Below, piece by piece: positions 56,466-64,000 of a DNA stretch of 64,000 nt. Source of the DNA: Prorocentrum cordatum (Eukaryota; Sar; Dinophyceae; Prorocentrales; Prorocentraceae). The translations under genes and the position numbers were made by a program. Every line of letters starts with the position of its first letter. Positions within the stretch are counted from its first letter, which is position 1. Below the pieces are notes generated by a model. It made no database searches. It saw nothing but the letters and a program-made list of their open reading frames with translations, and had not been told where the DNA came from. The DNA is taken from the NCBI GenBank assembly GCA_963575745.1, contig CAUYUJ010004335.1, positions 333,076 to 397,075 of the forward strand. Reading direction: 5' to 3'.

Positions 56466-57523
56466 TTGCTAGAGAGGCCGGGCCCTGCCGCGCCTGGCTC
56501 GCCGCCGCCGCGACAGCTGGCGCCTCGCGAGGCGGGCCGCCGGCCCCCGCGTGGCCCTCGCCGCCTGACGAGGCCCACTGCAGAGCAGAGGTCGCTGGAG
56601 CGGCTATCCCGCCTGAGCTCGGCGGCGCTGCCACCGACGCCGAAGCCCCCCGAACGCGACCAGGAGCTCCGGGCCCTCCCCCAGGACTGGCCGCACCGAG
56701 TCGTGGTCGACAGCGACGACGGCAGCAGCACCTCCGACGATCAGCAGGCCGTGCCAGCAGGCGAGCGGCGGAAGAAGGAGCTGCTCAGGAGGGCCAATCG
56801 GCGGAGACGTGCGCACAAAGCCTGGGCGCCGTTCGACAGCGCGGCGGGGGAGGGCCAGACGCTCCTGGACAGGCGGTCGGTGCTTGCGCCCGCGCGGAGC
56901 CGCTGCACCCAGGAGCTCGACGCCTTCCTGGACTTCTGCCATAGCCAGCCGATGCGAGCTCTGACGTCGGCCAACGAGGTGGACGATGCAATGGTCGATT
57001 ATACGAACCACCTGTTCTTCGGAGGCCAGGAGTCAGCAAAGGGAGATCAGGTCATGGCAAGCCTCATGTTCAGGTTCCCAGAGTTCTCGAAGCACGGGGG
57101 GGCCAAGATGCCCCGAGCCTGGAGGTGCCTCTGGGGTTGGCGCAAGCTGGCGCCTGGGCGGAGCCGCCGCGCATGGCCGCTGGCCCTCTGGCGCGGGCTC
57201 GCCTGGCGCATGGTGGTGAGGAATGCGCTGCAGATGGCCGTGTTCTTGCTCACGATGGTGTCGGGTTACTTCAGGCCCAGCCGCCTGCTCACCCTGACGC
57301 GTGGCAACATCATTCCGCCTGCGCCTGGAGCGCGCCGCTGGCGGCCCCTGCTGCTGTTCCCGAACGACAAGCCGCAGCGGAGCAAGACGGGCCTGGCCGA
57401 CGTCGGGGCGATGCTAGACAGCGGTTGGTTTCAGCATGCCACGCCCATCTTCCGAGAGCTCGCCCGAGGGGGTCCAGAAGAAAAGGTTTGGGAGTTCAGC
57501 TACCCGCAGTTTCCGGCAGCAAA
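56466..57523 (+). pseudogene. Tyrosine recombinase of the second YR retroelement, truncated
   Basis: A basic Arg-rich linker (RRKKELLRRANRRRRAHKAW), then SRCTQELDAFLDFCHSQPM and NHLFFGGQESAKGDQVMASL as the SAM-like DNA-binding part, FLLTMVSGYFRPSRLLTLTR with the first catalytic Arg (near 57270), and KTGLADVGAMLDSGW with the Lys (near 57390). The reading continues to VWEFSYPQF and then runs into the TTTCCATAA satellite at about 57523. The H-x-x-R box and the nucleophilic Tyr are missing, so the protein is inactive. KTG and LLD-type spacing matches the first element. Confidence 0.75.
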
Positions 57524-57775
57524 GGTTTCCATAACTGAACACGGGTTTCCATAATTGAACGCGGGTTTCCATAATTGCCAACACGGGTTCCACAATTGCC
57601 AACACGGGTGTCCATAATTGCCAACACGGGTTTCCATAATTGCCAACACGGGTTTCCATATCTGTCAATACGGGTTTCCATAATTGTCAACGCGGGTTTC
57701 CATATGTGTCAGCACGGGTTTCCATAAATGTCAACACGGGTTTCCATAATCATCACCGCGGGTTCCATATTTACC
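57520..57775 (+). repeat. 22-bp satellite (forward orientation)
   Basis: About 11 units of CCATAATTGCCAACACGGGT plus TT with variants (ACTGAACACGGG, ATCTGTCAATACGGG). The same family, inverted and more diverged, is at 61120-61540. Confidence 0.92.
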
Positions 57776-57849
57776 AGGGAGGAGACGGGGAGGAAAGGGG
57801 AATTGAGGGAACAGAGCGGGGCCGGCCGAAAGAGGATTTGAGGATGCCG

Positions 57850-57955
57850 GGGTTCGCCCCCGGGGTCCCGCTGGGGCCGGCCGGCCGGCGCAGCGCGGCC
57901 GGCGCGGCGCGGCCGGCCCGCCGGCCGGCCGGCCGGAACGGCGACGACGGCCAGA
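57850..57955. repeat. GGCCGGCC-rich tract
   Basis: GCCGGCCGGCC runs; no coding value. Confidence 0.8.
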
Positions 57956-57984
57956 ACAGAACGACGACGGCGATCATTTTCTCC

Positions 57985-58320
57985 CATTCCGGGCTCCATT
58001 CCTTCGATTGTGGCTCCTTTCCTTTTCTCCCATTCCGGCCTTTTCCCATTCCTCCCATTTCGGTTTTCTCCCATTCCGGCCATTGTGTTTCCTTCCCATT
58101 CCGGTTCCTTCCCGTTCCTTCCGTTCCGATTATTATTTTTATTTGTTTGCCCTGCCTTTCCGGTTCCCTTTTTTTCCAAATTCCAATTCGGTTCTTTGCG
58201 GCTCCCTTTTATTCCTCGCACGTCAGCTCTTTCACATTCTTTGTGTCCCGGCCCTTTCCCATTCCGGCCCCTCCCGCTTCGGATATTTGTTATTCGTTTC
58301 GATTCCATTTTTCCCACTCT
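57985..58320. repeat. TCCCATTCCGG degenerate repeat
   Basis: About 20 imperfect 9-12-bp units (TTCCCATTCC, CTCCCATTCCGGCC). Confidence 0.8.
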
Positions 58321-58830
58321 TTTTCTACGACTCGGGTCGCCAGGAGTTTCTCGCGGCAAGCGGCCGACACGCGCCGAAAACAACGCATCATTAATCGGGA
58401 GAATGGGGCAACACTGAGGCGCGAAAAAACAAAACTAAAAGTCACGGAGGAGAGAGGGGGAAAAGGGGGGCGAGAGGGCGTGAGTAAGGCAATTTCCAAG
58501 TCCCCGAGTGGACAGGCCGGCTCAGCGAGCGCGGCGGGCAAGTCCCGCGCCGGGCGCAGGCTTGCGTTGGCGACATCTGCGGAGAGAGCGGCGCCGAGCA
58601 ATCCCCACCATTTGTACGTAGATAATTCCCCGGGCGGCCCCAGCGCGCGCTCTGAGGTGCAATTCCCGGCTTTTCTCCCTTGCCAGCCTAGGGACAAGCC
58701 AAAGGGATTGCGAGCCCCACTGCCCGTAGATTTCAATGTTCAAACATGAGAGCTTCCCAAGACCACTGTCCGGGTACGTATTATTGTGTTCTGATTCAGC
58801 TGAACGGAAATAGTTCCCATTGGATTACTA
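58321..58830. other. Gene-free stretch
   Basis: Nothing supported. ATTTCAATGTTCAAACATGA at 58731 loosely resembles repeat A of the first YR element, but the similarity is too short to use. Confidence 0.5.
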
Positions 58831-58839
58831 GTTCTTGGG

Positions 58840-59963
58840 CGTAAGAGGTGAGAGCACGGCTGCATCACAGAATATAGCAATGCCGGAAGCGATGGACAAA
58901 TTTGGCCTTAGAATATCCAGTCTCCGAAGGTCGTCAGGCTGTAAAGATACGTTGGCGGTTGAAAGTAATCGCTCCACATTCCTCCACATTTTTGTCCGGT
59001 ATATGCCTCTCAGGCCCCAACAATATTCAGCGCCAAACTGGCACCATCTCCGCGCGGCGCGACTGCGAACGGGCTTCCAGATCGGTAGGCAACCTGCAAT
59101 TTCCGTGGGGGTCGGGTCCATCCAATGTGGTAGAAATGCCCAACCGTCGTCGTGCTTCCCACATAAACAAATCATTCGGGTTCCGAAACATTCCGTAGTA
59201 ACGTGTGGAACGTTCGTTTTTTGGGATGTCTATGTATTCTGGGTCGTCCAGTGGTTTTGGCGGACCCGCCCTTGTGGCTAGGTCGTCCCGCGAAGGCCGC
59301 CCTTGCCATCATGCATTGTCATAGTGCGATCGCGATTGTTCCGCAACGACCAAACAAGCAGGCCCGACGCATGGACCATTCGGGGAAGAATCGTGTAGGA
59401 TGCTGAAATGAAGCAATATATTATTCCCAATTATCACATCGAAACTGTCGCCAGTCTGTTCGCTACCCATCGCGTGTAGGTATAGGAGACAATTTTATGA
59501 ATGTCCGAGAGATACGGACATCGTTGGCTCACGTGGCAAAATCTGTTTGGTGCGCTGGCAAAATCCGGAATATATGGGTGGCCCGGGAGGCGCCACAAAA
59601 ATATAATAGTAACCAACATGTTCGGAGAGGGAAGCAAAGATAATGATTATAAGATTCGTTGCGTGTGCTTGCACGTACACATTGGTCCCGATCGGCGTGC
59701 CAAATTTTGTGATATCACATGCCGTGTTGTCGATTTCCACGTTTCCGATGGTATCGTGCCGAACCGGTTTGGTTGCGGTTGCCGCGTCGGACCCCATGCT
59801 GCAGATCGATGTGGGAAATGCGTTTGAAAGTGTCGCGTGTCACTCCCAACATATAGACTGCAATGTCCGGGCTACAAACAACATAAATGTCGTCAGCGCG
59901 CGTCAGAAGTACAAAGCCCGGTGGTCGTCGTTCTTCGATATTTCGCAAAACTTCATTCAACAC
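58840..59963 (-). pseudogene. LINE RT and C-terminal remnant, copy 3
   Basis: Minus strand. RT palm: FVLLTRADDIYVVCSPD (ADD box near 59900), TRDTFKRISHIDLQHG. Next, post-RT DITKFGTPIGTNVYVQAHAT (near 59700), equivalent to LRVLGAPMGTDAYV of copy 2. Finally CGKHDDGWAFLPHW and DLRRLDILRPNLSIASGIAI, FCDAAVLSPLTP (near 58850-58960), matching RRLDLVVP...FCDVTVVSP of copy 1. Parts between are lost or frameshifted and the copy is dead. It links the RT and the C-terminal domain of this LINE family in one remnant. Confidence 0.6.
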
Positions 59964-60139
59964 AAAGGAAAAGAAAACTGTGGCATGAACGGATTGCCTT
60001 GCGCACCGCCGTCCCGCAACAATATGTTATGCCACGTTTTATTGTGCTTCCCATTGGTTCGGTTCAGGCCTTCTTCCGCTCCTCCCATTCCGCTTCCCTC
60101 GCATAACGCAACAACGTATGAATAGTTTATCGGATTTCG

Positions 60140-60845
60140 AAGTCACTCAGCCGGCAGGCTGCCTTTTTCTGCGCGCGGGGCAAATCTGCGAACTGATTCG
60201 AAACGGTATGCGCCACAGCTCGTTGAACTGCGACCGCAAGTACCCCCACTATCGATGTTGAATTCAACCAGGCGCCCTCCATAATTGCTCGTTCCTTGTC
60301 GTGGGGCTCCATTACCCGCGATGGGGGAAATAATTATCACATTTGTGAACAGCGGTAGCCCGTTAGCAACATTGAGGCACACTGCTACTATGTCAATGCG
60401 TCGCATATCCCCAAGAGGTACAAGGATAAGAGTCCGGCTCAATACCCTTTCGACACTACCATCTGGTATAATTAATAGACCCTGCTTCTCTTAAGATGTG
60501 CTTCCATGTTGCAATAAACGTAATATGCCTGGCGTGCGTGCGCGAACCCAACGTGGAATCAAGCAGCGCGTGGCCATGGGCATCTGGACCGTCACATGTA
60601 ATAGCAATGCCGAGTCTATGTCGTACACCACACAATGATTTCATTTGTCATGGTAAGCATATCAGACGTAGGACATACAAATAACCACATTGCAGCAAAG
60701 GGTCCCATACAAGAGTAAATCCGCGTTTGTCCTGCCGATATTGCATTACGTCGCGCATTGGGTGCAGCATCCGCAATATTATGAAGCAACACAAAACGCT
60801 TCAGCAACGTAGCAGCATCCGCAATGATATGAACCAATGATTTCT
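60140..60845 (-). pseudogene. LINE C-terminal remnant, copy 4
   Basis: Minus strand, in three registers: ARRNAISAGQTRIYSCMGPF and MWLFVCPTSDML (near 60680-60770), VRHRLGIAITCDGPDAHGHA (near 60570-60630), and MRRIDIVAVCLNVANGLPLF followed by IIISPIAGNG (near 60300-60420). Landmarks follow copy 1 one for one (SCMGAYAASWL, VRRRLGIGVLCEGGDPHGHA, SPIAGNG). The Asp-Val-Thr motif reads Asn-Val-Ile, so the nuclease-like part is degenerate. Confidence 0.6.
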
Positions 60846-61115
60846 TTATCGTTTAGGAAGTCGTCGTCGTATTGAAGCGTTGCTCGTGCACGTACCGAAC
60901 AAATACGGTCAATAACAAAAATATCAAGTTTTTTTTGTCTCAAATTCTCATTGTTGAGCCATTATCGTATCGTTTTTTCTTTAAGCTGATATTATTTAGT
61001 GGGCCGTTGTATTAAAACGTTGCTGGTGTATGTACCGACAAAGCATCGTTAGCAATAGTAATTTCGGATTTTCGTGTGCAAGAGTGCGAGTTCTTATTTG
61101 GTAGTAATTATGAAG
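60846..61115. other. AT-rich, gene-free stretch
   Basis: Noticeably AT-richer than its surroundings, with two related GAAGCGTTGCTCGTGCACGT and AAAACGTTGCTGGTGTATGT segments (about 60874 and 61014), perhaps a degenerate duplication of about 140 bp. Confidence 0.5.
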
Positions 61116-61119
61116 TAAT

Positions 61120-61545
61120 AGCTATGGAAACCCAAGGTGATAATCATGGAACTCGTGGTGGTATTTATGGCAACCCGTGGTGGTAATTATGAAGCCCGTG
61201 GTGGTAATTATAGAAGTCCGTGGGGTTCATTATGGAAACCCGTGCTGGTAGCTATGGAATTCCATGGGGGTCAATATGGAAACCCGTATTAGCAATTGTG
61301 GGAACCCGTGTTGGAAACCCGGGGTCACGGGTTTGGGTAACCGGGGCATGGTTTCGGTAATTTGGGCAGGGTTTCGGTAAGCGGAGAAGGCGCTTCGGCA
61401 ATCTAGAAGAGGGTTTCCGTAATACCGGGGAGGGTTTCGGTTTCGGTAACGGCGGTGGGGTGTTTCGGTAACGGGGGGAAGGGTTTCGGTAACCTTGGGA
61501 AAGGGTTTCAATAATTTGACGAAGGGGTTCGGCAACAAAAGGTGT
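61120..61545 (-). repeat. 22-26-bp satellite (inverted orientation) grading into GTTTCGGTAA repeats
   Basis: GTGGTGGTAATTATGAAGCC-type units to about 61315, the complement of the 57520 family, then GGGTTTCGGTAACGG units to 61540. Confidence 0.8.
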
Positions 61546-62480
61546 GTGCACACGAAATCAACACAACCGCGAGGCTAGGCCCGCGGTCCGGGGGTTCGTC
61601 CCATGCTTCCGCGGAGGTCTGGGCCCAGGGCCTCTTCCCATGCTTTTGGGGAAATGTATGTCTGGGGCCTCCTCCCGGCGCCTTGTCCCAAGGTTTCGCC
61701 GCCGCTGCCGCAGCCGTCGCCGCCCCCGCCGCCATTGTCATGGTCGTCGTCTTCCTCCTCCTCCTCTTCCTCTTCCTCTTTCTTTTTTCCCCTCCCTCAT
61801 CTTCGTTCTCGTTTTCGTCGTCTTCGTTGTCCTCATCGTGTTTACCGTCTTCGTCATTTTCCTCGTCGTCTTGTCGTCTTCGTGGGGCCCTCGTAGGCCT
61901 CACCGGTTTCGTCGTCACCCGCGTCGCCGTCTTCATTCGTCAAGACCCACGTTTCCGTTATCAAAAGTCATATTAAATTTCCGTTATGTGCTGAAGGGTT
62001 TCAATGGGTTTCAATAACCGGCCGACTGGTTTGAATAATGCACGTAAACGTTTCAATTACACGTGTAAAGGTTTCATAAATACGCGGAAAGTTTCTTTCC
62101 GTTGCGTGTCTGCTTGCACGTTTTCGGTAATACCGCAATGAGGATGGAAATTGAGCAACACGACGTAAAATCAAACAAATAATAATACCAAAAATCGGCA
62201 GAGGGAAACAAAGCAAAACAAAAACGTTTCAAAAATAAAATAAACCCGTTATGGAAATAACATTTGCCAATTCCATGAAATACTCCCGTGCCAGATCCGT
62301 GCCAGATATATTCCGAATACGCGTGTTTTTTTATCGTCTTTTTCTTCTTCGTCTTCCTCCTCCTTCCTCTTCTTTTTCTCCCTCCTTCTCTTCCGCGTTT
62401 TTTCCTATTATCGTCCTCCTTTTTTTTCTCTTCCTCCACTCCTCCTCTTCCTTTGCGGCTCGACGACGACCTGCTATACG
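61546..62480. other. Gene-poor, T/C-rich stretch
   Basis: CTCCTCCTCTTCC run at 61745-61805, (GTC)n-like at 61810-61900, GGTTTCAATGGGTTTCAATA repeats at 62000-62100, and TTCTTC-rich DNA at 62330-62460. No gene. Confidence 0.5.
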
Positions 62481-62485
62481 ATATC

Positions 62486-62551
<66 letters not shown>

Positions 62552-62573
62552 TTTTTTGTTTTCTTTTTTGTTA
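62486..62573. repeat. Poly(T) tract
   Basis: About 64 consecutive T, then a few G/C interruptions, ending GTTAAAAAAGATG. It could be the poly(A) end of a minus-strand retrocopy, but no retrogene is recognisable to its left. Confidence 0.9.
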
Positions 62574-62589
62574 AAAAAGATGAGGACGA

Positions 62590-63470
62590 CACGCTTGATG
62601 ATAACGAAATGCCTGGATGATGCGCGTGTTTCCCACGTCCGGTGGTGAAGCCGCGCATTCCCTACCGCAAGCCCGAGGCCAAACGTTGAGGTTGCAAGCG
62701 TGGGTGAAGTGAGGACACGTACAAAGGAGGTAGAATCTTAGGAGGTCGTAGGAGATATGAAGAAGTAGAAGAGAGGTGGGAAGAGAGGATGTAGGAACAC
62801 GTAAGAGGAGAGGAACAACGGATGGTAAACGGATGTACAAGAAGGTGGGAGGAGGTAGACGGGAAGAGAGTATGGAAGCAAGTAAGAGGTAGTAGGGAGG
62901 GGAGGGGGAAATACGAGAAAGTACGAGGAGATACGAGGACTTAATTGGAGGTAGAAAGAGGGGAGAGGTATGGGGAGGTGGGAGGAGATAGAGGGTAGGG
63001 CGTGGCAAAAGGAGGTACGAAGATGGAGGAAGAGGTAGGAGGAGGTTGAGGGGGAAGTACGAGAAGGTAGGAGGAAGGAGGATAATATACGAGGAGTTAA
63101 CTAGGGGGTAGGAGGAAAAAAAATGAAATACGAGAACGTATAATGTAGGACGAGGAGGAAGTAGTAGGAGTTAGGAGGGGTACGGAGAGTTAAGAGTAGA
63201 GGTATGGGGGACGTAGGAGGTAGGAGGAGGTAGGAGGAGGTGGGGAGAGGTAGGAACAAATATGAGAGAGGTGGGAGACGGTAAGAAGATGTAAGAAGAC
63301 GTGGGAAGAGATAAGACAACAAAACGGATGGTATATGCGGATGTCCCGTTCCAGAGGCGGGAATAAAGATGAAATAGAGCCAGGCTGGCAATGTCGTCCC
63401 CCTCCTCCTTGTACTCCCCCTCCTCTTCCTTCTCGTCCCCCTCTTCCTCATGATCCTCCTCGTCGTTCGT
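62590..63470. repeat. Purine-rich GGAGGTAGGA degenerate repeats
   Basis: About 600 bp (62720-63320) of imperfect AGGAGGTAG(A/G)AG units, then CCTCCTCC at 63395-63460. The frames are repeat-driven. Confidence 0.7.
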
Positions 63471-64000
63471 CTTTGTGGTTTTAATCGCAGCCATTTCCAA
63501 GTTCAGACCAATCGAGGCGCTATCCATTTTACTATCCTGGGTCCGCTCCGTTGGACAGGATATCCATCAATGCCGTGCAATAGCATGTGGCTTTCGATGT
63601 TCTCGTTGATCTACCTAGGGCTTCTGCCTTAAATGAACTGTTGGTCGTTTTCGTTCATTCTAGGGGCGGCTATTGTGCAAATATGTTCGTTGCAACTCGT
63701 AGCGAAGATTCCAGCCTTCGGGAAAGCGCAAGTCGTTGAAAAGCGACATACCGTTCGATTACGATCCATGCTGTTTCTGCCAGGTCGGCACCTGAGAAAA
63801 ACAAGAGATGGGGGGTAGGATATATGGAGAGCGACGCCTCAGGTTTGCGGTGGACTGGGACACCTTCAGCGAAGTAAAGATGTCGAGGTTCCTGCGGGCC
63901 CACCGGATGATTACCGAGACGGACTTACATGGTTCGTTGTGCCTGTATATGTATATTTGTATATGTACTTATGTGTTATGTACCTGTGTACCTGTTACCG
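63471..64000. other. Gene-free window end
   Basis: Unique-looking sequence ending in a TGTATATGTATATTTGTATA run (from about 63944). Frames of about 60 codons without motifs. Confidence 0.5.

Larger units (their letters stand above)
51931..57523 (+). mobile_element. Second tyrosine-recombinase retroelement, decayed and 3'-truncated
   Basis: Same gene order as 24784-31619 (small membrane ORF, gag-like, RT, RNase H, YR), starting beside a (TA)n tract. It carries frameshifts at about 54170, 54385, 54423 and 54900-54960 and a TAG at 55797-55799. It stops inside the YR domain, where a 22-bp satellite begins (57520). No methyltransferase domain or B-type repeat remains, and A1/B of the first element are not found at its left end, so it belongs to a different family of the same group. 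Confidence 0.8.

Noticed and set aside
58731-58750. Copy of repeat A of the first YR element
   Set aside because: Only about 15 bases of loose similarity, with no extension.
1-64000. tRNA and rRNA genes
   Set aside because: I recognised no conserved tRNA boxes or rRNA segments while reading; short tRNAs could still be missed without a covariance search.

Overview
The window looks like nuclear DNA of a dinoflagellate. The evidence is the GC-rich, repeat-saturated sequence, at least three large retroelements with alga/protist-type reverse transcriptases (RT), several LINE remnants with conserved C-terminal domains, putative host exons split by GT-AG introns, and one 13-base match to the core of the dinoflagellate spliced leader as I remember it (56341-56353). 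No bacterial operon, rRNA, tRNA or CRISPR array was seen. The species cannot be named from the sequence.

Layout. 1-8.5 kb: a 90-bp tandem array, trinucleotide repeats, two LINE remnants on the minus strand, a small inverted-repeat element and gene-poor sequence. 8.56-15.50 kb: a retroelement bounded by two gapless 625-bp direct repeats (about 95% identical by eye). It carries a small ORF, a hydrophobic N-terminus followed by a GIY-YIG nuclease, a CxC cysteine cluster, an RT with YVDD, a Gly/Pro-rich C-terminal part and a small membrane protein. It sits between GT-rich stretches and best fits a Penelope-like element with an N-terminal nuclease. 15.5-24.7 kb: a LINE C-terminal remnant, microsatellites and long arrays of a CTTGGGCCGT-type repeat in both orientations, studded with perfect hairpins.

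24.78-31.62 kb: a nearly complete tyrosine-recombinase (YR) retroelement with split direct repeats (A1-ORFs-B1-A2-B2), inserted in a (TA)n tract. It encodes a small Cys-rich membrane ORF, a gag-like protein, RT, RNase H, YR and a cytosine-methyltransferase-like domain. 31.7-43 kb: minisatellites and the only probable host genes: an exon pair at 32.9-33.7 kb, weaker exon-like pieces at 34-38 kb, and a clear exon (39061-40623) coding for three SAP repeats and a duplicated C-terminal module. 43.02-43.75 kb: an element with 39-bp terminal inverted repeats.

44-51.9 kb: tandem arrays (16, about 152 and about 150-158 bp units), then two LINE 3' ends pointing toward a (CTC)n microsatellite. 51.9-57.5 kb: a second YR retroelement, also starting at a (TA)n tract, broken by frameshifts and a stop and cut off inside its recombinase by a 22-bp satellite. 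57.5-64 kb: the same satellite in both orientations around two more LINE remnants, then low-complexity DNA.

The mobile genes follow the usual retroelement logic: gag-like packaging, RT and RNase H making DNA, and a GIY-YIG nuclease or YR integrating it. Integration appears to be into microsatellites. All reading frames and motif calls were read by eye; no database search was run.
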